64,000 nucleotides of DNA, taken from Streptomyces asiaticus (GTDB lineage: Bacteria; Actinomycetota; Actinomycetes; Streptomycetales; Streptomycetaceae). The notes below the pieces were generated by a model. That model had not been told where the DNA came from. It was given only the letters and a program-made list of their open reading frames with translations, and made no database searches. Position 1 is the stretch's first letter; every line of letters starts with the position of its first letter. The stretch lies in assembly GCF_018138715.1 (NCBI RefSeq), contig NZ_JAGSHX010000006.1, positions 3,534,001 to 3,598,000 on the forward strand. Direction: 5' to 3'. Both the position numbers and the translations under genes were made by a program. This document shows, piece after piece, positions 43,563 to 51,883 of this stretch.

Positions 43563-45872
43563 ATGAAGTTCAGCGACGGCTACTGGAGACTGCGCGAGGG
43601 CGTCCACGCCGCCTACCCCCAGGGGGTGCTCGACGTGGAGACCGGCCCCGGCACCCTCACCGTCCACGCCCCCACCCATCCCGTACGCCACCGCGGCGAT
43701 CTGCTCAAGGGTCCCGCCCTCACCCTGACCTGCACCGCCCCCATGCCCGATGTGATCGCCGTCCGGATCACCCACTTCGCGGGCGGGGTCGAGCGCGGCC
43801 CGTCGTTCGAGATCGCCCACGAGACGTACGACGCCGAGGTGAGCTGCGACGACGGGGAGGCCCGGCTCACCTCGGGCGCGCTCTCGGTGCGCTTCGCCCG
43901 CACCGGACCCTGGCGGATGGACTTCGAGGCCGCCGGGCACACGCTCACCAGCAGCGGCGTCAAGGACACGGGCATCATGGAGACCGCCGACGGCGGCCAC
44001 CACCTGCGCGAACGGCTCGCGCTGCGGGTCGGCACCTCCGTCTACGGGCTCGGCGAGCGCTTCGGCCCGCTGGTGAGGAACGGCCAGGCCGTCGACATCT
44101 GGAACGCCGACGGCGGCACCGCCACCGAGCAGGCGTACAAGAACATCCCGTTCCTCCTCACCGACGCGGGCTACGGCGTCTTCGTGGACCACCCAGGACG
44201 GGTCTCCTTCGAGGTCGGCTCGGAGGCGGTCTCCCGGATCCAGTTCAGCGCCGAGGACCAGGAGCTCACGTACTACGTCATCCACGGGCCCACCCCCAAG
44301 GACATCCTGCGCCGCTACACCGCGCTCACCGGCCGCCCCGCGCTGCCGCCCGCGTGGTCCTTCGGGCTGTGGCTGTCCACCTCCTTCACCACCTCCTACG
44401 ACGAGGAGACCGTCACCGGCTTCGTGGACGGCATGGCGGAGCGCGCGCTGCCGCTGTCCGTCTTCCACTTCGACTGCTTCTGGATGCGCGAGTACCAGTG
44501 GTGCGACTTCACCTGGGATCCGCGGGTCTTCCCCGATCCGGCGGGCATGCTGCGGCGGTTGCGGGAGCGGGGCCTCAAGATCTCCGTCTGGATCAATCCG
44601 TACATCGGCCAGCGCTCCCCGCTCTTCGCCGAGGGCAAGGCGGCCGGGCATCTGCTGAAGCGGCCGGACGGGTCGGTGTGGCAGTGCGACCTGTGGCAGC
44701 CGGGCATGGCGCTGGTGGACTTCACCAGTCCGGCCGCCCGCGCCTGGTACGCGGCCAAGCTGACCGCGCTGCTGGACATGGGCGTGGACTGCTTCAAGAC
44801 CGACTTCGGCGAGCGGGTGCCGTTGGACGTGGTCTACGCGGACGGCTCCGACCCCGAGCGGATGCACAACTACTACACCCACCTCTACAACCGCACCGTC
44901 CACGAGGCGCTGAGCGAGCGGCGCGGGGAGCGCGAGGCGGTGGTCTTCGCGCGCTCGGCCACGGCGGGCGGCCAGCAGTACCCGGTGCACTGGGGCGGCG
45001 ACTGCGAGTCCACCTACGAGGCGATGGCCGAATCGCTGCGCGGCGGGCTCTCGCTGGGCCTCTCCGGCTTCGGCTTCTGGAGCCATGACATCGGCGGCTT
45101 CGAGGGCACCCCGGACCCGGCCCTGTTCAAACGGTGGATCGCCTTCGGGCTGCTGTCCTCGCACAGCAGACTGCACGGCTCGTCCTCGTACCGGGTGCCG
45201 TGGCTCTTCGACGAGGAGTCGGTCGAGGTGCTGCGCCACTTCACCCGGCTGAAGCTGCGGCTGATGCCGTATCTGTACGAGGCGGCGCGGCAGGCGCACA
45301 CCGAGGGCATCCCGGTGATGCGCGCCATGGTCCTGGAGTTCCCGGACGACCCCGGGTGCGCGGGTCTCGAGCGGCAGTACATGCTCGGCGGGGACCTGCT
45401 GGTCGCCCCGGTCTTCGACGACGAGGGCGAGGTGACGTACTACGTGCCCGAGGGCGTCTGGACGCATGTGCCCAGCGGGCGGACGGTGCGCGGCCCGCGC
45501 TGGGTGCGCGAGACCCACGGCTTCCACAGCGTCCCGCTGCTGGCCCGTCCCGGCGCGGTGATCCCGTTCGGCGCGGCCGACGACCGCCCCGACACCGACT
45601 GGGCGGACGGGGTCACGCTGCGGGTGTACGAACCGGCGGCGGGCCGCCCGGTCACGGTGCGGGTGCCGCGCCCGGACGGCACGACGGCCGCCACCTTCAC
45701 CGTCGTCCGGGACGGGGCGGTGCTGCGCGCCGAGGCCGCCGGCACCTCGGCGCCATGGCGGCTGGAGGTGGCCGGCGGCCCGTCCGCGGAGGCGGCGGCG
45801 GGGACGGCGGTGCTGACGGTGCCGCTGCCTCTCAGCGGTGGTGGGCTTGACCTCAGCAGCTCCGGGGCTTGA
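43563..45872 (+). CDS. Alpha-xylosidase (YicI-like), glycoside hydrolase family 31
   Basis: 769 aa from ATG 43563 (GAGGAGG upstream). The GH31 N-terminal beta domain is followed by a catalytic barrel with FHFDCFWMREYQWCDFTWDP and the nucleophile segment CFKTDFGERVPLDV (Asp of KTDFGER), the same phrase as in E. coli YicI, and WSHDIGGFEGTPDP. It has no signal peptide, so it acts in the cytoplasm on imported alpha-xylosides such as isoprimeverose or xyloglucan fragments. It is the last gene of the importer operon. Its end overlaps the convergent carboxypeptidase gene by 20 bp. Alpha-glucosidase activity is the main alternative. Confidence 0.93.
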   Translation: MKFSDGYWRLREGVHAAYPQGVLDVETGPGTLTVHAPTHPVRHRGDLLKGPALTLTCTAPMPDVIAVRITHFAGGVERGPSFEIAHETYDAEVSCDDGEARLTSGALSVRFARTGPWRMDFEAAGHTLTSSGVKDTGIMETADGGHHLRERLALRVGTSVYGLGERFGPLVRNGQAVDIWNADGGTATEQAYKNIPFLLTDAGYGVFVDHPGRVSFEVGSEAVSRIQFSAEDQELTYYVIHGPTPKDILRRYTALTGRPALPPAWSFGLWLSTSFTTSYDEETVTGFVDGMAERALPLSVFHFDCFWMREYQWCDFTWDPRVFPDPAGMLRRLRERGLKISVWINPYIGQRSPLFAEGKAAGHLLKRPDGSVWQCDLWQPGMALVDFTSPAARAWYAAKLTALLDMGVDCFKTDFGERVPLDVVYADGSDPERMHNYYTHLYNRTVHEALSERRGEREAVVFARSATAGGQQYPVHWGGDCESTYEAMAESLRGGLSLGLSGFGFWSHDIGGFEGTPDPALFKRWIAFGLLSSHSRLHGSSSYRVPWLFDEESVEVLRHFTRLKLRLMPYLYEAARQAHTEGIPVMRAMVLEFPDDPGCAGLERQYMLGGDLLVAPVFDDEGEVTYYVPEGVWTHVPSGRTVRGPRWVRETHGFHSVPLLARPGAVIPFGAADDRPDTDWADGVTLRVYEPAAGRPVTVRVPRPDGTTAATFTVVRDGAVLRAEAAGTSAPWRLEVAGGPSAEAAAGTAVLTVPLPLSGGGLDLSSSGA

Positions 45873-47469
45873 CCCAGGAGCATTCGAGTCCGGCGTCGGC
45901 CGTGGCGGCCGTGGCACCCCGTACGGCACGGGGCCGCACCGCCTCCGCACGGCCGTCGCCGGACTTCGCGAGCGTCACCACGATCGCGTCCTCCAGGTTC
46001 TTCACGGACGGGGCGAGGTAGTTGTTGAGGACGACGCTGTAGACCAGCTCCCTGCCGTCCGCGTCGGTGACATAGCCGGAGAGCGCGGAAGCGCCGGTCA
46101 GGGAGCCGGTCTTGCCGCGCGCGTTCCCGGCCGCCGGGGTGGAGCACATCCGCGTACGCAGGGTGCCGCCCACGAACCGGTCCGGGGCGCAGGCCACCGG
46201 CAGCGAGGCGTACCAGTCGGCGTACCAGGGCTGGTCGCGCACCGACAGCAGCAGTTCGGTGAGGCGCCCGGCCGCGATGTTGTCCATCCGGGACAGCCCG
46301 GAGCCGTCCACCTGGCGCACCGCGCCGGTGTCCACGCCCTGCTTCTTCAGCCAGTCGGCGATGGCGGCGAGCCCCGCGTCCCAGGTGCCGCGCCCGGCCG
46401 TCGCATAGCCGATGGCCTTGGTGAGCGCCTCGGCGTGGATGTTGTTGGACAGCTTCATGAAGGGGATGAGCAGTTCCTTCAGCGGCATGGAGCGGTGCGA
46501 GGCGAGCTCTTGGGCGTCCGCCGGGGTGGCTCGGCCGAGGCGGGTGGGCCCGGCCACGCGGACGCCGTGCCGTTCGAGGGCGTCGGCGAAGACCGAGGTG
46601 GCGTAGCCGGTGGGCGCCCAGACGCTGACCCACTCCTTGGCGGTCGCCGCCCCGGCCGGGAGGGCGCCGCTGACGGTGATGGTGTTGGAGCCGTGCTGCC
46701 GCTCGACCGTGAGGCTGCCGCTTCCGCCGCCGCCTCCGGTGGTCGCGCGGTTGTCGATCCGTACGTACGCGTTCGGCGGTGTGACGGTGACCTTCGGCCG
46801 GTCGCCGGCCGCCGCGCCCGGGGTGACCTCCACGATGACGCTGCCCGCGTCGTAGTCGGTGTCGGGGGCGAGGGTCAGCGCGGAGATCTGCGCCGCGTAG
46901 TACGAGGACTCGTCGTCGGCCGCCCAGGAGCGGCCCACCCGCTGCGCGTCGAAGCGGGTGTCATCGGCGATCAGCCGCCCGCTGACCTTGGTGATCCCCG
47001 CGTCGGCGACACCCTTCGCGAGGCGGTCGTAGTCCCCGGCGAGCATCGTGGGGTCGCCGGTGCCGCGAAGGTAGAGATCGCCCCGGAGCGTACGGCCGTG
47101 GCGGGTGCCGTCGGTCAGCACATCGGTGCGGAAGCGGTGGTCGGGACCGAGCAGCCCCATGGCGGCGGCCGAGGTGAACAGCTTGGTGTTGGAGGCGGGC
47201 ATCAGCCGGTCGTCGGGCCGGTGCCGGTAGAGCACGGCACCGGAGTCGGCGTCGGCGACCACGACCCCGGCCGCGCCGCCCTTCAGCAGGGGGTCGGCGA
47301 GGATGGTGTCGATGGCGTCGCCGATCCCGGCGCGGGAGGCGTCCGCAGCGCGGGAGGCGTCGGCACCGGCAGGCGAGCTCCAGGTGAGGGTGAAGGCGAG
47401 TCCGATGACGAGGGGGACGACGAGGGGCCAGATCCAGCCGCTCACACGACGGTTCAGGGGTCTGCTCAT
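45853..47469 (-). CDS. D-alanyl-D-alanine carboxypeptidase/endopeptidase (PBP4, DacB family, S13)
   Basis: 538 aa with an N-terminal signal sequence/anchor (about 10-36) ending near the ADAS repeats (ADASRAADASRAG). The penicillin-binding motifs are in order: SNTK (PASNTKLFTS, nucleophile Ser and Lys), SNN (KLSNNIHAEAL) and KTG (RGKTGSLTG), with the large domain II insertion typical of class C PBPs between the first two. It trims peptidoglycan peptides outside the membrane. It is monocistronic; the 3' end is convergent with, and overlapping, the alpha-xylosidase gene. Confidence 0.93.
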   Translation of the reverse strand: MSRPLNRRVSGWIWPLVVPLVIGLAFTLTWSSPAGADASRAADASRAGIGDAIDTILADPLLKGGAAGVVVADADSGAVLYRHRPDDRLMPASNTKLFTSAAAMGLLGPDHRFRTDVLTDGTRHGRTLRGDLYLRGTGDPTMLAGDYDRLAKGVADAGITKVSGRLIADDTRFDAQRVGRSWAADDESSYYAAQISALTLAPDTDYDAGSVIVEVTPGAAAGDRPKVTVTPPNAYVRIDNRATTGGGGGSGSLTVERQHGSNTITVSGALPAGAATAKEWVSVWAPTGYATSVFADALERHGVRVAGPTRLGRATPADAQELASHRSMPLKELLIPFMKLSNNIHAEALTKAIGYATAGRGTWDAGLAAIADWLKKQGVDTGAVRQVDGSGLSRMDNIAAGRLTELLLSVRDQPWYADWYASLPVACAPDRFVGGTLRTRMCSTPAAGNARGKTGSLTGASALSGYVTDADGRELVYSVVLNNYLAPSVKNLEDAIVVTLAKSGDGRAEAVRPRAVRGATAATADAGLECSWVKPRSC

Positions 47470-47595
47470 GTCACGGGAGGATCCCGCACCCCGCCCCTTC
47501 GCGACAGAGCGCCCGAAGGTGGCAACCGAAGTTCCGGATCACCGCGTCCCCTGTGTCAGAGGGGGGCACCGAACACGACGAGAAACGAACCACTG

Positions 47596-48003
47596 ATGGC
47601 CGTGCCCGGAGCCGATCTGCTGTGCGTCGCGGTCGGATTGCTGCTCTACGCCTGCGCCGTCCGCGACGCCCGGCTGGTGCGAAGGCTGCGCCGCGAGGGG
47701 GTCCGTACGGAGGGCGTGGTGGTCGCCAACGTCGTGGACCGCCGGGAGCGGAACCGGCACCCGACCCAGACGCCGGTCATCCGGTTCCACGACCACCAGG
47801 GCTACGTGGTGGAGTTCACCACCGCGATCCAGGGCGTCGGCCTGGGCCTGGCGACCGGCCGGAGGGTGGACGTGAGGTACCTCCCGGGCGAGTCGCAGAA
47901 GGCCCGGGTATGGATGCGGCGCCACATACTCGGCCCGGCGGCGGGCCTGACCCTGGGCGGCACGCTCTTCCTCGGCTTCGGCCTGGTGATCGCCTTCAGC
48001 TGA
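47596..48003 (+). CDS. DUF3592-type small membrane protein
   Basis: 135 aa. A first hydrophobic segment (about 5-20, ADLLCVAVGLLLYACAV), then a soluble beta-rich domain (EGVVVANVVDRRERNRHPTQ, VIRFHDHQGYVVEF, RRVDVRYLPGESQKARV) and a second membrane segment (GPAAGLTLGGTLFLGFGLVIAF). This matches the DUF3592 pattern; the function is unknown. The Shine-Dalgarno is weak (CGAGAAACG). Confidence 0.82.
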   Translation: MAVPGADLLCVAVGLLLYACAVRDARLVRRLRREGVRTEGVVVANVVDRRERNRHPTQTPVIRFHDHQGYVVEFTTAIQGVGLGLATGRRVDVRYLPGESQKARVWMRRHILGPAAGLTLGGTLFLGFGLVIAFS

Positions 48004-48088
48004 CCACCGCTCGCGGGGCGGGGCGCGAGGTCACCCGCTGTGGGCGGGGCAGTGCCGGACCGGCCACGGGCTGCCCAGGGCCCGAACA

Positions 48089-48781
48089 TCAACCACCGTC
48101 CCCGCCGTCCCCGCCATCCGCGGCCGTCAGGGCGAGGCTCGCGGGGAGGGCGGCGACGGCCTCGCGGAGGCGGTCGGCCAGTTCCCCGGCGGTGGGCGGC
48201 TCGGTACGGCCCGCGCCAACCGCCGCGTCGGCCTCATCCGCCCGCGCCACCCAGCTCGCCAGCGCCCCGTGGAACGCGGCGATCAGCATGTCCACGGCCA
48301 GCCGCGGCCGCAGGTCGCCCGGCCCCCCGAGGCCGAACCTGCGGTGCAGGATCTGCAGCGCCTCCTGTGTGGTGGCCTCGCAGAACTGCAAACCGTGCGC
48401 GCCCATCGAGGGCGTCCGCTCGGCCAGCCGCCGGCTGAGCAGCAACCGGCGGGCCCAGCCCTCGTCGTCCATCCGCGCCAGCGCGGCCAGCAGCGCGTCC
48501 CGCCCCAGCTCCACCACCGGCAGCCCGTCCGGCTCCGCGGTCTCCAGCTCCTCCAGGAAGGCCCGCCACAGATCCTGGTCGGGGGCCATCGCGACATCTT
48601 CCTTGCTGGTGAAGGTGCGGAAGAAGGTGCGCTTGGAGACCTCCACCTCCTCGCACAGCTCATCCAGCGTCACCCCGCCGAAGCCGCGCCGGGTGAACAG
48701 CTCCAGCGCGGTGTCTATCAGCGTCTGACGGGTGCGCCGCTTCTTGCGTTCGCGCAGTGAGGAGTTGGGAGCGGCAGTCAC
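48089..48781 (-). CDS. TetR-family transcriptional regulator
   Basis: 230 aa from GTG 48781; an ATG at 48802 is the alternative. On the minus strand TACACT ends 7 bp before the GTG, so the transcript may start at the GTG itself (leaderless). The HTH reads RRTRQTLIDTALELFTRRGFGGVTLDELCEEVEVSKRTFFRTFTSKED; the C-terminal ligand domain is of the MftR-like/TetR_C_7 kind. The end is Gly/Asp-rich (DGGDGGDGG). It is divergent from an oxidoreductase gene with a perfect palindrome between them and probably represses that gene and itself. Confidence 0.9.
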   Translation of the reverse strand: MTAAPNSSLRERKKRRTRQTLIDTALELFTRRGFGGVTLDELCEEVEVSKRTFFRTFTSKEDVAMAPDQDLWRAFLEELETAEPDGLPVVELGRDALLAALARMDDEGWARRLLLSRRLAERTPSMGAHGLQFCEATTQEALQILHRRFGLGGPGDLRPRLAVDMLIAAFHGALASWVARADEADAAVGAGRTEPPTAGELADRLREAVAALPASLALTAADGGDGGDGG

Positions 48782-48808
48782 GGCGAAAAGTGTAGCCGTC
48801 ATCGACGA

Positions 48809-48840
48809 TGCCACTTGCACGCGTTTGCCACTCAGTGGCA
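48809..48840. promoter_or_regulatory. Candidate TetR operator
   Basis: TGCCACT-C-AGTGGCA (48826-48840) is a perfect 7-1-7 palindrome. A further half-site TGCCACT is found at 48809-48815. It is located between the divergent TetR and oxidoreductase genes, the standard place for a shared operator. Confidence 0.65.
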
Positions 48841-48880
48841 TAACTGATGTCGCCATCATTCACCGGAAAGGCGAACCGCC

Positions 48881-49807
48881 ATGCGCGCCCTGCTCGTTGA
48901 CCACTCCTCCCCCTCCGGCCTCCGCATCGGCGAAGCCGCCGACCCCGAACCCGCCCCCCACCAGGCCCTGGTCCGGGTGACCGCCACGTCCCTCAACTAC
49001 GGCGAGGTCTCCCACCGGACCGAGGCCCCCGACGGCACCGTGCTGGGCTGGGACGCCGCCGGAGTGGTCGAGCGCGCGGCCGCCGACGGCTCGGGACCGG
49101 CCGCCGGAACCCCCGTCGTCACCCTGGGCGCGGACGGCGGCTGGGCGGAGCTGCGCGCGGTGGACACCGGAACGCTCGGCCTCCCACCCGCCGGTGCCGA
49201 CCCCGGCGCGATCAGCACCATCCCGGTCGCGGGCGGCAGCGCCCTGCGCGCACTGCGCCGGATCGGCGACACCCTCGGCCGGCGCATCCTGATCACGGGC
49301 GCCACCGGCGGGGTCGGCCGGTACGCCGTCCAGCTCGCCCGGCTCGGCGGCGCGTACGTCATCGCCACCACCGGCGATCCCGCCACCCACGGCGACGACC
49401 TACGGGCGCTCGGCGCGCATGAGGTGATCGCGAAGCCGGAGGAGGTCGGCGAGCCGGTGCACGGAGTCGTGGACATGGTCGGCGGACCACAGCTGGTGGC
49501 CGCGTACGACAAGCTCGCCGCGCACGGCACCCTGGTCTCCGTCGGCCATGTCACGGGCCAGCCCGAGACCTTCCCGTTCGGCGCCCTCTACGGCAACGAA
49601 GGCCGCCACAACCGCTCCATCGTCACCTTCTACCTCCTCGACCGCCCTGACATCGGCCCGGACCTGACCTGGCTCGGCGAGCGCCTCGCGGCGGGCGACC
49701 TGGACCCGCAGATCGCCTGGCGCGGCGGCTGGGACCGCGCGGACGAAGCCATCGCGACCCTCCTGGACCGCCGCCTCCACGGCAAGGCGGTCCTCGACAT
49801 CAGCTGA
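48881..49807 (+). CDS. Zinc-type alcohol dehydrogenase/quinone oxidoreductase family (MDR)
   Basis: 308 aa. A GroES-like N-terminal domain (SLNYGEVSHRTE, LGWDAAGVVE) and a Rossmann NAD(P) domain with ITGATGGVGRYAVQLARLGGA. The structural and catalytic zinc cysteines of alcohol dehydrogenases are absent, so it belongs to the zinc-independent quinone/enoyl reductase group using NADPH. It is controlled, by inference, by the divergent TetR protein, so it may detoxify a quinone or enone that is also the TetR ligand. Its end overlaps the convergent acetyltransferase by 8 bp. Confidence 0.9.
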   Translation: MRALLVDHSSPSGLRIGEAADPEPAPHQALVRVTATSLNYGEVSHRTEAPDGTVLGWDAAGVVERAAADGSGPAAGTPVVTLGADGGWAELRAVDTGTLGLPPAGADPGAISTIPVAGGSALRALRRIGDTLGRRILITGATGGVGRYAVQLARLGGAYVIATTGDPATHGDDLRALGAHEVIAKPEEVGEPVHGVVDMVGGPQLVAAYDKLAAHGTLVSVGHVTGQPETFPFGALYGNEGRHNRSIVTFYLLDRPDIGPDLTWLGERLAAGDLDPQIAWRGGWDRADEAIATLLDRRLHGKAVLDIS

Positions 49808-50318
49808 GAACCATCACCGTCAGGACCGGCGCCTCCGGCGAGGACTGCGCGGTGCCCACCGCGCGGTATCCCCACGCCGTGTAGAGGGCCTGCACCTTCC
49901 CGTCCTCGTTCAGCGGGTTCACCATCAACGAGGCTTGCGTCTCGGCCCGCCCGGCCAGCAGGACGTCGTGCAGCCGGCGGGCGATCCCCCGCCCGCGCCA
50001 CGGTCGGCGGACCATCATCTCCTTCACCGCGACGGTGGAAGCCCCCACCAGCTCCGGCCCGGGCGCCGGACGCGTACGCCGCCACCAGCGGTCGTCCGCT
50101 CCGGTGAGCCGGTTGGCGTAGAGATAGCCGACGGGCTCACCCGAGTCATACGCCACCACGGCCTCCCACCCCGGTTCGGCGGCATGCCGGTGCAGCCGCT
50201 CCCCGAATGTCTCCGGGGCGTAGTGCGGCAGGTGGAGCTTGTGCGCCCAGCACTCCTTGTAGATCCCGACCAGGTCATCCCACACGGACTCCACGTCCCC
50301 GATCCGGACGAGGCTCAC
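49800..50318 (-). CDS. GNAT-family N-acetyltransferase
   Basis: 172 aa from GTG 50318 (GGAAGG just upstream; GTG 50330 is also open). The acetyl-CoA-binding motif A is clear: KEMMVRRPWRGRGIARRLHDVLLAG (R/Q-x-x-G-x-G/A pattern RGRGIA), followed by beta-strand/helix elements NEDGKVQALYTAWGYRAVG. It transfers an acetyl group to an unknown amine. It ends 17 bp after the XRE gene but is probably downstream of that gene's transcript. Confidence 0.9.
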   Translation of the reverse strand: MSLVRIGDVESVWDDLVGIYKECWAHKLHLPHYAPETFGERLHRHAAEPGWEAVVAYDSGEPVGYLYANRLTGADDRWWRRTRPAPGPELVGASTVAVKEMMVRRPWRGRGIARRLHDVLLAGRAETQASLMVNPLNEDGKVQALYTAWGYRAVGTAQSSPEAPVLTVMVLS

Positions 50319-50334
50319 GCTGCCTTCCACCGCG

Positions 50335-51627
50335 TCAGTCCGGCAGGGCCCCGGTGCGGGCCGCGAATTCCCGCACGCCCGGCACGCGCGCGGGCGTGTG
50401 CAACAGGTCCGCCGTCAGGGCCCGCAGCGCCGGCCGCCGCACTTCCTGCGGCGCCTCCTGCTCCACCCGGCGGAGCGCCGCGAAGGTCTGCGGCTGGTCG
50501 CCGAGGGCGTGCCACATGCGGGCTGTGTCCGTCCAGGCACGGGCACGGCGCTCCGCCGTCGGCATGGAGTCGATGTTCAGCCTTGCGGCGACCTTCACAC
50601 CCTCGTCAGGCGTGCCGAGTGCGTTGAGCACGCCGATGCGATACACGTCCACCTGCGTCCGGCTGACGTCCACGGTGAACAGGCCCGGTACCGCCTGGCA
50701 CCGCTCTGTCTCCTCCCGAGCCTCGTCCAGCAGGCCCAGGGCCGTGGCGCGGTCCCTGCTGCTGGCCGCTGTGTACGCGGCCGTCAACATCAGCGTCGTG
50801 CGCACAGCCCCGGTCGGGGACTGCCCGGCATCCAAATCGGCCGCCTCCCGGGTGAGCAGCCGCACCGCGGCCGGGCTACGCCCCGACCGCCGCATGGTGA
50901 TCGCGAGCACCCGCGAGGACTCACCGATCGGAACCGGGTGGCCGCTGGCCCGGGCCGCGGTCAGCGCACGGTCGGCGGCCACCCAGGCCGCATCGTTGTG
51001 CTGTTTGAGCGCCAGTTCGGCAGCCAGCACGTATGCCCGCGCGAGCGCCATGCTCGCCCGCTCTCGCTCCCGCCCGCTCGACGCGTCCCGCGTCGCCGAG
51101 GCTGCGGCGAGCAGGCCCGGAAGCGCGCGGCCCAGAGCGGCATAGCGAGCGGCACAGAAATCCGATCGCGCGGCCGCCGTCTGCTGGACGAGGCAGGCCA
51201 GCGGAACCGGGGCAGCGGAGGGGAGCCGGAAGAGCGCGTCCTCAAGCCCGGCCGCCGGGTCGGCGGTGCCGGATGCGGCACCGGCTGGTGCGGCACCTAC
51301 GACGGCCGTTGCCCCGGCCGCCAACGCACCGGTGAGCAGATTCCTACGACGCACCGCATCCTCCTCGCCCAATGGACGCTCCACCGTATCGACCGTGGGT
51401 GCGTCCGGCACAGGAGTCGCGGTGAGCCGGTCGAGTGGGACGTTCAAGAACGCTGCGAACCGCACCAGCGCGGCGTAGTCGAGCCGCATGCGGCCGGACT
51501 CGATCCGCGAGACGGCCGACGCGGAGTAGCCACACGCCTGCCCGACTTGCGCCTGAGTGAGGCGGGCGGCGCAGCGGGCGCCACGAAGGATCGACCCGAT
51601 GTCAACTCTCGTTAAACCAACGTCCAT
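50335..51627 (-). CDS. XRE-family HTH regulator with TPR-like C-terminal region, next to the graspetide genes
   Basis: 430 aa; AGGAGGT five bases before the ATG is an ideal Shine-Dalgarno. An N-terminal Cro/C1-type HTH (ILRGARCAARLTQAQVGQACGYSASAVSRIESG) is followed by an internal RRRNLLTGALAAGATAVVG segment that looks like a twin-arginine or membrane signal but lies mid-protein, then a long helical TPR-like region. Such proteins are common beside Streptomyces secondary-metabolite and signalling genes. It is divergent from the HATPase/precursor fusion gene, with a strong inverted repeat between them, and is the probable pathway regulator. Confidence 0.85.
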   Translation of the reverse strand: MDVGLTRVDIGSILRGARCAARLTQAQVGQACGYSASAVSRIESGRMRLDYAALVRFAAFLNVPLDRLTATPVPDAPTVDTVERPLGEEDAVRRRNLLTGALAAGATAVVGAAPAGAASGTADPAAGLEDALFRLPSAAPVPLACLVQQTAAARSDFCAARYAALGRALPGLLAAASATRDASSGRERERASMALARAYVLAAELALKQHNDAAWVAADRALTAARASGHPVPIGESSRVLAITMRRSGRSPAAVRLLTREAADLDAGQSPTGAVRTTLMLTAAYTAASSRDRATALGLLDEAREETERCQAVPGLFTVDVSRTQVDVYRIGVLNALGTPDEGVKVAARLNIDSMPTAERRARAWTDTARMWHALGDQPQTFAALRRVEQEAPQEVRRPALRALTADLLHTPARVPGVREFAARTGALPD

Positions 51628-51699
51628 AGGTACCTCCTACGGAACAACGGGAGACACGACACTAGGGATACCGGGAGCGGGTGGGGAGGGCGTATAGAA

Positions 51700-51732
51700 G
51701 CACGCCATGTGCGGGTTCGGCACACGGCGTGC
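51700..51732. promoter_or_regulatory. Inverted repeat between the XRE gene and the graspetide operon
   Basis: GCACGCCATGTGC (51700-51712) and GCACACGGCGTGC (51720-51732) pair over 12 of 13 positions with a 7-nt loop. It is the only large palindrome in the 256-bp divergent gap, so it is a candidate operator for the XRE regulator or an attenuator hairpin in the leader of the fusion gene. Confidence 0.55.
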
Positions 51733-51883
51733 GGAAGGCCGCTTCACGCTCCCGCACGAGGCGGTGGGCCGCGATGGTGATGACACGCCCGGCGGCAGAC
51801 CCGGGCATTCCCAACGGCATGCGGCGAGCCCCGTTCCCCAAGGTCGCCACGCTGCCTGGCCCACTCACCAGAAGGCCGACGAG

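Noticed and set aside
45838..47595. A single long plus-strand gene reaching 48003
   Set aside because: The plus-strand frame through this stretch is the shadow of the D,D-carboxypeptidase gene; only the last 136 codons (from 47596) look like a real protein (DUF3592).
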